Of a stretch of DNA of 64,000 nt, positions 33,575 through 41,646 are shown one piece after another. Below the pieces are notes generated by a model. It saw nothing but the letters and a program-made list of their open reading frames with translations. It was not told the DNA's origin and made no database searches. Source of the stretch: JBDNJM01 sp041687755 (GTDB lineage: Bacteria > Planctomycetota > UBA1135 > GCA-002686595); assembly GCA_041687755.1 (NCBI GenBank), contig JBDNJM010000034.1:1-64000 (forward strand). Reading direction: 5' to 3'. Numbering within the stretch: the first letter of the stretch is position 1; each line of letters starts with the position of its first letter. The translations under genes were made by a program, and so were the position numbers.

Positions 33575-36219
33575 CGGCTCGCCCCCCCGTTATAAGGACC
33601 CGTCACCGGCGCACGCTCGCTGCTGGCCCAGGGCAGCGCCGCACGCTCCAGCACCGCCTCGGGCTCGAACACGTCCACGCCGAAGCCCGCGGTCGAGCGC
33701 GTCGCATGGGGCTCGCCCCCGCGCGTCAGGTCGAGCGCTTCGCACAGGATGTCCATCGCCGCCGGTCCAGCGACGCGGCTGCCGAACGCGCGGCCCTCGA
33801 CGTGCGGATCGTCCACAACCAGCAGGCAGAAGACCTCGCGGTCGTCGCCGGGCGCCGCAGCCAGCACGGCGATCGAGGACACGTAGCAGCTCTCGCGCCC
33901 GCCCCAGTTGCCGCGCAGTTCGCGGTGCAGGGCGTTGCTGTCCGCAGGCTCATCGGTCTCGCCCGCGCGAATGGCCTCCAGATCCTCCGCGAGCCGGCTC
34001 CCGAACAGGTGCTGGCACACGTCGCCGGCCAGCTTCTCGGTCGTGCCGGTCTTGCTGTACAAGACCATGCCCTCCGGCCGCTCCAGCTTCGAGCCAGTGC
34101 CCTCGGTCGCGCCGAGCCGCAGCATCGCACGCAGCTCGCCGCGCGTCTGCATCGACACCAGCGGAGTCCCTGCCGGCTCGCGCATGGTGAAACGCCGCTC
34201 TCCGTGTCGAATCGCGCGCACGAAGCGCAGCGGACGCAGCTGGCCGTCGTCCAGCAGGGAGACGAGCGCCGTCGCGTGCTGCAGCAAGTTCGTGGTCAAC
34301 GAGTCGCCGAAGCTCACCGAGGCGTGGCTGCGCGTACGCATCCACTCGCGCCCGGTGTCTCCGCGCTCGCCCACGTGCCCGCCAAGATTGGCCATGCCCT
34401 CCGCAAGCAGGTCCGGGGCGGCCGGCAGCCCGTATCCGTAGAGCGCCGTGCGGGAGCGAAACTCCTCCACTGGCACGCGCAGTCCGATCTGCACCAGGCC
34501 TGCGTTGCTCGAGTGCGCCAGGCATTCGGCCGCAGTGCGCCGACCGCGCAGGAAGCCCTCCGCCTCGCCGATCCAGCGCGAGCGTCCGGTGCCGTCCTCG
34601 TTCTCGCGCAGCAGGAACTGCCCGGTTTCCCCCACGTCGATGACCGTCTCCGGCCGCACCTTGCCCAGCTCCAGCGCCAGCGACATCGTCACCGGCTTGA
34701 AGGTCGAGCCCGGCGTGAAGAAGTGCTGCAGCGGCGCGAACGGCACGACGCCGTAGGGCTCGCGCCAGTCGAGCGCGAGCACCTCGCGGGTCTCGACGTC
34801 CACGACAATGCCCATGGCGAGGCCTGCGGTCTTCTCCTCGACGAGCTGATCGAGGCGCTCGCCCAGATACCTCGACAGCTCCAGGTCCAGAGTCGTCTCC
34901 ACGGTCGCCGGCGCCGTGTCGGGTGTGTCGTCGAGGTAGTAGCTGCGCGCCTTGCCCCCTTGGGGAAACATCAGCTGCATCGAGAGGCGCTCCGCCGTGC
35001 CCTCCTGCAGGGTGCGGGCGAACTCCTCCTCGCCCCGGCGCACGAGGTTCTCCTCGAGGCTGTCGAGCGCGCAACGCGCCGCGTGCTCGAGTCCTTCCTG
35101 CGGTCCGTAGCGGTCCCCGATCCAGCCCCAGCGCCCGACGGCCGCCAGCTGCCCGCTCGGGTAGCGACGCTCCGAGGTCGCCTGCAGCCACATCTCGAAC
35201 ACGCCAAGCTCCTCCTCGGCCAGTCGCTCGCGCAAGGCCTCGATGCGCCCCGCATCCACGGGATCGAGCAGCGAGACATAGCGCAGGGGCAGCAGACCGT
35301 CCATTACCCAGTCGCGGCGCGAACCGGTGAAGATCCAGTCGTCGTCGTGCTTGACTTGCTCTTCAACCCCGAACAGCGCGCGCACGCGACGCGCCACCGC
35401 GCGCACCGTCTCTGGCGGCCGCTGCAGGTCGCCGCGGCGCGTGAAGTAGCCCGGAACGACCCGCCGCTCCGGATCCGGCTCCGCGTCGAACACCGCACGG
35501 TTCGCGGCGATCTCCCGCAGGCGCGGTCCCTCGAATAGCCTGTACAACCGGTTCCCGATAAGGTGCGTCCAGCGGCTCGCGGCCCCCTTCTTCTCCTCCA
35601 GATCCGCAAACGCCGCGCGCGTCGTCAGGGACAGGCCGACGCGCGGCTTCCAGACGAGGCAGAACACGGCTCCGCTGAGCCCCAGCTCGGCCTCGCGCTC
35701 CGGCGCTAGGCCCTTGAGTCGTACGACGTCGAAGCCAGGCAGGGTGCGGCCGTTCTCTGCTGGACCGCCGTTGGCGATCCAGTCCGAAAGCGCCAGCGCC
35801 TCGGTGTGCGTCAGCGGCCAACGCTCCACGCGCACCTCGCCCGCGGCGTCGGCCCCGAAGCTCTTCGCGAACGCGCGCTCGATCGCCTCCTCGCCAAGTT
35901 CAGGTGCGAGGGCCGCCGTGAGCGCTTCGAAGATGCGCTCCGGCGTGTGTCGCAACCACATGTTGAACGGCGACGCCTCGAGGGCGTGTCGCCGCACGGA
36001 CAGCGCCAGTTCGACGCCGTGCGCATCGACGATGCTGTAGCGCGGCGCCTCCTTGTAGTTCCCCAGGGTCGCCCGGATCGGCGAGCGCGGCGTAGTCTCG
36101 GCCGCCTGCAGCACGGAGACCTGGGCCAGGATCGCCACCAGGGCGAGCCCGAGGCCCACGAACATGTAGAACGGCCGCACGCCGGAGTCGGCGATGGGTT
36201 CGATCCCGCGGCGATTCAA
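33571..36219 (-). CDS. ftsI: Very long FtsI-type class B penicillin-binding protein
   Basis: An 882-residue transpeptidase starting with TTG 36219, which overlaps the stop of the ftsL-like gene (TTGA). One membrane helix near residues 19-35 is followed by a large periplasmic region. The C-terminal transpeptidase domain has all active-site motifs: STFK (in TPGSTFKPV), SSN (AHSSNAGL) and KTG (SKTGTTEKL). FtsI proteins usually have 570-740 residues. The excess lies between the helix and the transpeptidase part, about residues 40-450, where the usual pedestal domain is hard to recognise. It crosslinks peptidoglycan, presumably with FtsW. Confidence 0.9.
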   Translation of the reverse strand: MNRRGIEPIADSGVRPFYMFVGLGLALVAILAQVSVLQAAETTPRSPIRATLGNYKEAPRYSIVDAHGVELALSVRRHALEASPFNMWLRHTPERIFEALTAALAPELGEEAIERAFAKSFGADAAGEVRVERWPLTHTEALALSDWIANGGPAENGRTLPGFDVVRLKGLAPEREAELGLSGAVFCLVWKPRVGLSLTTRAAFADLEEKKGAASRWTHLIGNRLYRLFEGPRLREIAANRAVFDAEPDPERRVVPGYFTRRGDLQRPPETVRAVARRVRALFGVEEQVKHDDDWIFTGSRRDWVMDGLLPLRYVSLLDPVDAGRIEALRERLAEEELGVFEMWLQATSERRYPSGQLAAVGRWGWIGDRYGPQEGLEHAARCALDSLEENLVRRGEEEFARTLQEGTAERLSMQLMFPQGGKARSYYLDDTPDTAPATVETTLDLELSRYLGERLDQLVEEKTAGLAMGIVVDVETREVLALDWREPYGVVPFAPLQHFFTPGSTFKPVTMSLALELGKVRPETVIDVGETGQFLLRENEDGTGRSRWIGEAEGFLRGRRTAAECLAHSSNAGLVQIGLRVPVEEFRSRTALYGYGLPAAPDLLAEGMANLGGHVGERGDTGREWMRTRSHASVSFGDSLTTNLLQHATALVSLLDDGQLRPLRFVRAIRHGERRFTMREPAGTPLVSMQTRGELRAMLRLGATEGTGSKLERPEGMVLYSKTGTTEKLAGDVCQHLFGSRLAEDLEAIRAGETDEPADSNALHRELRGNWGGRESCYVSSIAVLAAAPGDDREVFCLLVVDDPHVEGRAFGSRVAGPAAMDILCEALDLTRGGEPHATRSTAGFGVDVFEPEAVLERAALPWASSERAPVTGPYNGGASR

Positions 36220-36509
36220 TTGAGGCCCCCCTCGAGCCCAACAACGGGCACCTCAACGGGCACCTCAACGGGCGTCACAACCTGCGCCTCGGGCTCAACC
36301 ACCGGCTGCCACGCCGCACGGTGCAGCTCGAGCTCCGCGGCGAGCGCGTCGGCGTCGAGCACGTCGAGCGCGAGCCGCCGGTCGCGGTTCGCGGCGGCGG
36401 TTTCCTGGTTGTCCGAGCCCAGCGCGTGGTTCTCGTTGGCCATGATGGCCGTGTGCAGCCCCACGGCTCCGCAGGCCAGGCCGAGGGCGGCAGCGAGTGC
36501 AGCTTTCAT
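36216..36509 (-). CDS. FtsL-like small bitopic membrane protein
   Basis: 97 residues, ATG overlapping the rsmH stop (ATGA). One hydrophobic segment near residues 3-23, then a helical, charged region (about 30-70), and a Val/Pro/Glu-rich end made of short repeats. The position between rsmH and the PBP gene, the size, and the single helix followed by a helical part match FtsL, whose sequence is poorly conserved everywhere. FtsL normally pairs with FtsB through a leucine zipper; a zipper is only weakly visible. The call is positional. Confidence 0.6.
   Translation of the reverse strand: MKAALAAALGLACGAVGLHTAIMANENHALGSDNQETAAANRDRRLALDVLDADALAAELELHRAAWQPVVEPEAQVVTPVEVPVEVPVVGLEGGLN
36243..36273. 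repeat. 12-bp in-frame tandem repeat in the ftsL-like gene
   Basis: Two perfect 12-bp units (36243-36254, 36255-36266) and a 7-base partial copy encode a repeated Val-Glu-Val-Pro at the C-terminus of the FtsL-like protein. Confidence 0.8.
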
Positions 36510-37498
36510 GAGCCGCCCTCCTCCCCCACCGGGGTCTGAGGAGCCCCAGCGGGCTGGCGGGCCACGCGCAGCCGTGCGGAACGCGCCCGCGGGTTGCGGC
36601 GCACTTCCGCGCGCTCCGGGCTGATCGGCTTGGGCGTGAGCACCTCGAAGCGCCCCTCGCGGGCAGCGCTCGCGAAGCGTCGCTTCACCTCTCCGTCCTC
36701 GCCGGAGTGGAACGTGATGGCCAGCAGCAGGCCCCCGGGCGCCAGGTGCTTCTCGGCGGCGTCGAGCGCCGCGACGAGCTCTTGACCCTCTCCGTTGACC
36801 TCGCGCCGCAGCGCCTGGAACACCCGCGTCGCGGGGTGCGTCTTGCCGGAATGCCCCAGGGCCTGGGCGATGCACTCCGCCAGCGCGAGCGTGCGCTTGA
36901 ACGGCGTGCGACGGCGCCCGGCCACGACGGCAGCCGCAGCGCGGCGCGAGCGGCGCTCGCCGCCCTCGTGGAAAAAGAGATCCGCCAAACGCTCTTCCGA
37001 GAGCCGGTTGACCAGGTCGGCAGCGGTGTGCTCCAGCTCGGGCGACATGCGCATGTCGAGCGGCCCGTCGGCCATCAGCGAGAAGCCGCGTTCCGGACGG
37101 TCGAAGTGGAGCGAGCAAACGCCCAGATCCACAAGCACGCCCAGGACCGGACCCTCGAGGTCCTGACCCAGCCACGCGCTCAAATTTTCGTCCAGCTCCG
37201 AGAGCGCCGATTGGCGCAGTTGCGCGCGGTCCCCGAACGGGGCCAGCGCCTCCGCGGCAAGCTCCAGCGAGTCGGGATCCCAGTCGAGGCCCAGCAGACG
37301 CATGTTCGGCATGCGCGTCAGGACGCCCGCAGCGTGCCGCCCGCTGCCGGCCGTGCCGTCCACGAACAGCCCGCTGGCGTCGGCGCCCAGTCCGGACTCG
37401 ACGGCGTCCAGCACCTCGCTGTAGAGCACCGGAACGTGCACGTCGCCCGGAGCCCCGCCGGGAATGCTTCCGCGTCCTGCAGGAGCCGCCACGATCAC
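36506..37498 (-). CDS. rsmH: 16S rRNA (cytosine-1402 N4)-methyltransferase
   Basis: 330 residues from GTG 37498, which overlaps the mraZ stop (GTGA). Motifs: HVPVLYSEVLDAV at the N-terminus, the SAM-binding FVDGTAGSGRHA and LGLDWDPDSLELA, and later HPATRVFQALRREVN. It methylates C1402 of 16S rRNA in the decoding site and is a standard second gene of the dcw cluster. Confidence 0.95.
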   Translation of the reverse strand: MIVAAPAGRGSIPGGAPGDVHVPVLYSEVLDAVESGLGADASGLFVDGTAGSGRHAAGVLTRMPNMRLLGLDWDPDSLELAAEALAPFGDRAQLRQSALSELDENLSAWLGQDLEGPVLGVLVDLGVCSLHFDRPERGFSLMADGPLDMRMSPELEHTAADLVNRLSEERLADLFFHEGGERRSRRAAAAVVAGRRRTPFKRTLALAECIAQALGHSGKTHPATRVFQALRREVNGEGQELVAALDAAEKHLAPGGLLLAITFHSGEDGEVKRRFASAAREGRFEVLTPKPISPERAEVRRNPRARSARLRVARQPAGAPQTPVGEEGGS

Positions 37499-37989
37499 AG
37501 ACCCCCTCCAGGGGCGGCCGGGTCGCCGTCGGAGCCCGAGGCCCAGGCGGGCGCCAAGGCGTCGAAGTCCCCGCCCGCGTCGGCCTCGAAGGCCTTCCAG
37601 GCGGCTGCGTTCCAGATCTCCAGCCGGTTCTCCACACCGACCAGGCTGACCTCGCACTTCTCGTCGGTCAGGTTCGCGTACTCGCGCAGGCGCTCCGGGA
37701 TCAGCAGGCGGTTCGACGAGTCCAGCTGGGCGTCGAAGGTGTTCCCGAAGACGAAGCGCTGCATCCGCATCGCGTCTTTTTGGGCGTAAGGTTGGGTCTG
37801 CAGCCGCCGCATGGCGAGCTTCCAGCCCTCCTCCGTGAACAAATTGAGCGCCTTGTCGATGCCCGGGGACAGCACCACGTTCCTAGCCCCGCTCGGATCC
37901 GCAGGCAAAAGCTGCTGGACCCGCTTGGGGATGAACACCCGACCCTTGAGGTCGAGGTTGTGGTCGGAGGTACCGCGGAAGCCGGACAC
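37495..37989 (-). CDS. mraZ: MraZ, dcw-cluster transcriptional regulator
   Basis: A 164-residue protein from GTG 37989. Two SpoVT-AbrB-type halves are visible: LDLKGRVFIPKRV near the N-terminus and AQLDSSNRLLIPERLREYANL in the second half, each with the conserved R-x-x-I-P core. MraZ forms rings that bind repeated sites upstream of itself and represses the cluster in E. coli. No clear triplet of TGGG boxes was found upstream. A GC-only run (GCCCCCCCC) directly before the GTG replaces a ribosome-binding site. The Gly/Pro/Ala tail is about 15 residues longer than usual. Confidence 0.92.
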   Translation of the reverse strand: MSGFRGTSDHNLDLKGRVFIPKRVQQLLPADPSGARNVVLSPGIDKALNLFTEEGWKLAMRRLQTQPYAQKDAMRMQRFVFGNTFDAQLDSSNRLLIPERLREYANLTDEKCEVSLVGVENRLEIWNAAAWKAFEADAGGDFDALAPAWASGSDGDPAAPGGGL

Positions 37990-38505
37990 GGGGGGGGCGG
38001 GTGATCGCTCTGGGGCTGGACGGCCGACGGGGGACGACGGGCCGTGGGATGAAGCGGCGGAGAGAGCCGAGCGGCGGCGGGCGACCGGCGCTCGGGCGGG
38101 AGCGCCGCAGGGGCGCCCTGGGACGAGGCAGGCCTCATCCCAAATGCTGGTTTCAGGGAATCAGAGGGCCGCGCGGGACCTCGAAACCGACCTACAGCGA
38201 GGCGACGTGCGCCTGGCTCGGATCCGCCGCGCGGGCGAAAAGGGCCGTCTGGGCTGGCTGGAAGGAGCTCGGGCGGGACCGGCGACCCAGGGACGCGCCC
38301 TGCATTGCCACCGACTCGCCCCGAGTCACACTTTCTGCCACTCGACGAATCGTAGACGCGAACCGGAGCCCGGTGGCAGGGATTCCTCTGGAATCCCGGA
38401 GCTGGTGAGGAAACGCCGAAGGGGCCCCGGGCTGAACCCTCGCCCCCGCCGTCGCTCGCCTGCAATCACCCTGTTAGGGCTCGGTTCGGGCACTTGAACG
38501 TTTAA
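37990..38505 (-). promoter_or_regulatory. Intergenic region upstream of mraZ, with a 24-bp near-palindrome
   Basis: About 515 bp with no convincing gene; the dcw promoter must lie here. The most notable element is 38119-38142: 11 bases (38119-38129) pair with 38132-38142 with one mismatch and a two-base centre, about 130 bp ahead of the mraZ start. It could be an operator for a dimeric regulator. The rest is GC-rich and unremarkable. Confidence 0.45.
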
Positions 38506-38547
38506 GGGCCCGCGCCGCCCGGTCGGTTCGACCGGGCGCGCGGGCCC
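38506..38547. terminator. Long GC-rich hairpin after the zinc-ribbon gene
   Basis: Bases 38506-38525 pair with 38529-38547 with one bulged base and a three-base loop. It begins 37 bp past the stop of the minus-strand zinc-ribbon gene and probably insulates the dcw cluster from the glycan operon upstream. A short T-rich stretch follows on the minus strand. Confidence 0.75.
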
Positions 38548-38584
38548 TCCTTTCTCGGAGCCGCTTCCGAGCGGCCGGCGGGCT

Positions 38585-39244
38585 TCAGTCGGCCGCCTTC
38601 GCCTCGGTCGGCTGGTCCTCGCCCGGCTGAGCATCGGCCCCTTCGGATTCGGCCTCCGGCGCCGCGTCCCCCGCGGCCGGTTCGAGCTCGGGTCCGGCTC
38701 CAGCAGGCGCCTCGCCGTCCGCGGGCGCCGACGCTTCACCGAGCTCCGTCTCGCCGCCCTCGAACAGCCGCTCGAGGTCCTCTCGCAGGCTGTCCATCCG
38801 CTCCGGCGCCAGTTCGAACACCTGCACGAGGATCTGCTCCTCCGTGCGGCGCGGCCGGCGCAGCACCAGATACTCCGCGTCCGCCTTGCGCAGCGCGCGG
38901 GACATCAGCAGCTTGCGCTTGCGCATCAGCAGTAGGCTCAGCACGTAGCGCAGCTCCAGCAGCTTCCCGGACGACGCGGACTCTAGCTGCTGGAAGACCT
39001 GCATCAGGCCCTCCGGGTCGATCGACAACCCGCGCTTGCCGGCGGCAGGTCGACGCGCGCGCCACCACACCGCCCCCGCGGGCAGCTCGTCGGCGTCCTT
39101 GGGCCAGCAGTCCGGACACACGTCGATGCGCAGGACCTCTTCCGCGGAGATCCCGAGGCGCGAGAAGTGCGCCTCGCCCTCCGAGAACTCGTGTCCGCAG
39201 TCCGCACAGGCACCCAGCCGCCGTCCTAGTTTCCAGTTCGCCAT
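38585..39244 (-). CDS. Zinc-ribbon-like protein of unknown function
   Basis: A 219-residue protein starting at ATG 39244 with a GAGGA just upstream. The N-terminus holds two Cys pairs (CADCGHEF and CPDCW), about 30 residues apart, which should bind one zinc. The middle (about 75-150) is helical and basic (LRYVLSLLLMRKRKLL), and the last 60 residues are a disordered acidic Ala/Glu/Pro tail. No enzymatic motif is seen. It is the last gene of the minus-strand glycan run. A nucleic-acid-binding role is possible from the zinc ribbon and basic region, but not shown. Confidence 0.7.
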   Translation of the reverse strand: MANWKLGRRLGACADCGHEFSEGEAHFSRLGISAEEVLRIDVCPDCWPKDADELPAGAVWWRARRPAAGKRGLSIDPEGLMQVFQQLESASSGKLLELRYVLSLLLMRKRKLLMSRALRKADAEYLVLRRPRRTEEQILVQVFELAPERMDSLREDLERLFEGGETELGEASAPADGEAPAGAGPELEPAAGDAAPEAESEGADAQPGEDQPTEAKAAD

Positions 39245-39287
39245 TGCGTCCTCGAGAGATGTTGTGTGCGTCGTGCGAGGCCGTCCG

Positions 39288-40301
39288 TCACCGCGGGGCC
39301 GCCTGACTGTTGAAGCGCTCTAGCACGCTCGGTCCGTTCTCCCGCCACCACTCGCGCCACTGCTTGGCGGAGCGCGCGCGCGTGCTGCCGCTCAGGCGCA
39401 AGAGCGCCTCCTGGGCCGCGCGGCTGCCGTATCCGGTCTCGGCGCCCTGGGAGCGATCCAGCAGCGCGACCACCGCCAGGAAGGCGCGCGGGTCGTCGGC
39501 CATGGCGAGCGCCCGCGCCGCTTCCCCGGCCACGGCCAGGTCGGCGTCCGTGGTCGCCGCCTGCAGCGCGATCGCCAGGTCCTCGCGGTCGCTCACGTAG
39601 GCCGCACGAGCGCCCAAGGCCTTCGCTACCTGGGCCCGCACCATCCACGAGCGATCCGCGTCCAGCGCTTCGAGCAGCTGCGCCTGAACCGCTCCCTCAA
39701 CGCCAGCTTCCGCTGGGCCGATCTCGGCGAGCAGCTCGGCCGCGCGCTGCCGCGCGAGGTCCTCGTCGGCGGTCAGCAGCGGCAGGGTCGCCGGAATGGC
39801 CTCGGCCCCGATGCGCAGCAGCGTCTCCTTGCCCAGGAACGCCAGCACGCCGTCGCCGCTCTCGATCATGCCGACCAATAGCGGAGTGCTGGCCGAACGC
39901 ATCTCGACCAGTTCCTCCTGGGCGCGCTTGAACGCACGCGCGTTCGGCGAGTTGGGGTCCGCCATGCCGATCCCGTCGACGCGCTCCCAGGCCAACACCA
40001 TCTCGCGCGCGATGTTGTCCACAAGGAAGCGCGCCTGGGCCGGGTTGGTGAGCGCGCGCTCGCGGGCCCGCTCCCATTCCAGACCGCCGGCGCCATAGGC
40101 CGCCAGCAGACTCATGTCCTGCTCCGCCAGCTCGCCCACCGGCACGAGCCGCCCGGTCGGTGCGGCGCCCTTGCAGCCCGGACTCGGCCCGACCGATAGG
40201 GTCAGCGCCACGACCAGCACCCAGGCCCCCGAGCGCCGTTGAACGCTGGACGTCCAGGCCCTGGACTCCGCTCCTTTCCGAATGTGCATCAGGCGTGCCA
40301 T
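39288..40301 (-). CDS. HEAT-like repeat lipoprotein
   Basis: A 337-residue protein. A hydrophobic N-terminal segment ends in GPSPGC, a plausible lipobox. Alpha-helical repeats of HEAT/Armadillo type occur in roughly residues 130-300 (for example AIPATLPLLTADEDLARQRAAELLAEIG and the following pairs of helices). The C-terminus has a conserved-looking SAKQWREWWREN motif that occurs at the end of many HEAT-repeat proteins of planctomycetes. It probably acts as an envelope-bound scaffold. It lies 21 bp after a glycosyltransferase gene, on the same strand. Confidence 0.75.
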   Translation of the reverse strand: MARLMHIRKGAESRAWTSSVQRRSGAWVLVVALTLSVGPSPGCKGAAPTGRLVPVGELAEQDMSLLAAYGAGGLEWERARERALTNPAQARFLVDNIAREMVLAWERVDGIGMADPNSPNARAFKRAQEELVEMRSASTPLLVGMIESGDGVLAFLGKETLLRIGAEAIPATLPLLTADEDLARQRAAELLAEIGPAEAGVEGAVQAQLLEALDADRSWMVRAQVAKALGARAAYVSDREDLAIALQAATTDADLAVAGEAARALAMADDPRAFLAVVALLDRSQGAETGYGSRAAQEALLRLSGSTRARSAKQWREWWRENGPSVLERFNSQAAPR

Positions 40302-40322
40302 AGGCGCCCGATAGTAGCCGTT

Positions 40323-41633
40323 CTAGGCCTCGGAAACAGCCTCGCCCCGCTCCGCCTCGACCTCGGCCAGAGCCTCCGCGTACATCGCCTCGAAACGCGC
40401 CCCGATCTCCGGCACGCCCACCACTGGCGGACGCGCCGCCGCCAGCCGGGCCAGCTCCTCCCGGTCGTCGTCCAGCTCGGCCAGGATGCGCGCCAAGGCC
40501 TCGGCGTCGCCGCGCGGGAAGGTCCGGCCCCAGACCCCGTCCTTCACGGTCTCCGCCATGCCCCCGTGGGCAGTCGCGACGACCGGCAGACCGTTGCGGA
40601 AGGCCTCGTGGATCGCCAGCGGCATGTTCTCGTACCAGATGCTCGGAACCACGAGCAGGTCCAGCTGCCCCATCACCGCGTCCACTTCGCCGGGTTCGTA
40701 GCCGCCCGCGAACACGACGCGGCAGCCCTCGGCCGTGCGTTTCAGGCCATCCACGTACTCTGGGAACCACTCCAGCACCCCGTTTACGATCAGCTCGATG
40801 TCGCGCTCGACCAGGTGCGTCATCGCCTCGACGGCGACGTGCACGCCCTTCGACGGGTAGAGCCCGCCCACGTAGCCGACCCGCAGCGTCCCGCGACGCA
40901 CGCCCGGCAGCGCGCGGATCGGTCCGGGGTAGCCCGTCTTGAGCCGTATCGCGTCCTCTTGGGTGAGCAGCCCGGCCGCCACGAACTGGTCGCGCAGAAA
41001 CTGCGAAGGCGTGATCACGCGGTGCGCCATGGCCAGGTGCTGGCGATGGGTCTCGCGCCGCGCCTGGGAGATCTGCACCCACTCGAAGTCCGCGAGGCGG
41101 TCGCCGGGCTTCAGGTCTGGGTTCGGATAGTGCCGCAGGCACTCCCCGCAGTCTGCGACCGGCCCGACCTTGCATAGCGATTCGTCCGGCCGCATCAGCA
41201 CCGCTGCGTCGCACAGCAACCAAAAGTCGTGCAGCGACACAACGACGGCGCAGCCCATCGAACGCGCCACCTGGATCGCCTTGGAGCTGAAGAACGCCAG
41301 GTGCTGGAAGTGCACCACGTGCGGCCGGTACTCCTCGATCACCTTGCGCAGCACCTGCGGCCCCAGCTTCGGGGCGTAGGACTCGCGCACGTGGGCGTAC
41401 TCGCGCTGGTAGACCAGCTCCAGGGTCGGCACGCCCTCGAACTCGCCGCGCCGCAGCTCGCCTTCCTCCGCGGAGAGGTCGCGCTCGGTGAACAGCACGC
41501 GCACCTCGTGCCCCTGCCCCTGCAGGTACTGGGCCAGCTGGTGAGCGATGAGCTCGGTCCCGCCGATGTGCTCGGGCAGGTAGTCGTGCAGCACCTCGAG
41601 AACGCGCCAGGGCCCGTGCTTCGGTTCGGTCAT
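40323..41633 (-). CDS. GT4-family glycosyltransferase
   Basis: A 436-residue GT-B glycosyltransferase. The N-terminal half has GGTELIAHQLAQYLQGQGHEV. The C-terminal half has GYVGGLYPSKGVHVAVEAM and the donor-binding VVPSIWYENMPLAIHEAFRNGLPVVAT with the E-x7-E arrangement of GT4 enzymes. After HDFW in the middle come Cys residues (LCKVG and CGECL), a pattern shared by the three GT4 genes here. It lies in the glycan locus, 13 bp after the next GT4. Sugar and acceptor are unknown. Confidence 0.88.
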   Translation of the reverse strand: MTEPKHGPWRVLEVLHDYLPEHIGGTELIAHQLAQYLQGQGHEVRVLFTERDLSAEEGELRRGEFEGVPTLELVYQREYAHVRESYAPKLGPQVLRKVIEEYRPHVVHFQHLAFFSSKAIQVARSMGCAVVVSLHDFWLLCDAAVLMRPDESLCKVGPVADCGECLRHYPNPDLKPGDRLADFEWVQISQARRETHRQHLAMAHRVITPSQFLRDQFVAAGLLTQEDAIRLKTGYPGPIRALPGVRRGTLRVGYVGGLYPSKGVHVAVEAMTHLVERDIELIVNGVLEWFPEYVDGLKRTAEGCRVVFAGGYEPGEVDAVMGQLDLLVVPSIWYENMPLAIHEAFRNGLPVVATAHGGMAETVKDGVWGRTFPRGDAEALARILAELDDDREELARLAAARPPVVGVPEIGARFEAMYAEALAEVEAERGEAVSEA

Positions 41634-41646
41634 GGATTCGATTGCG

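Noticed and set aside
37990..38505. MraZ-box repeats upstream of mraZ
   Set aside because: TGGG motifs occur but not as the regular direct triplet expected of MraZ sites.
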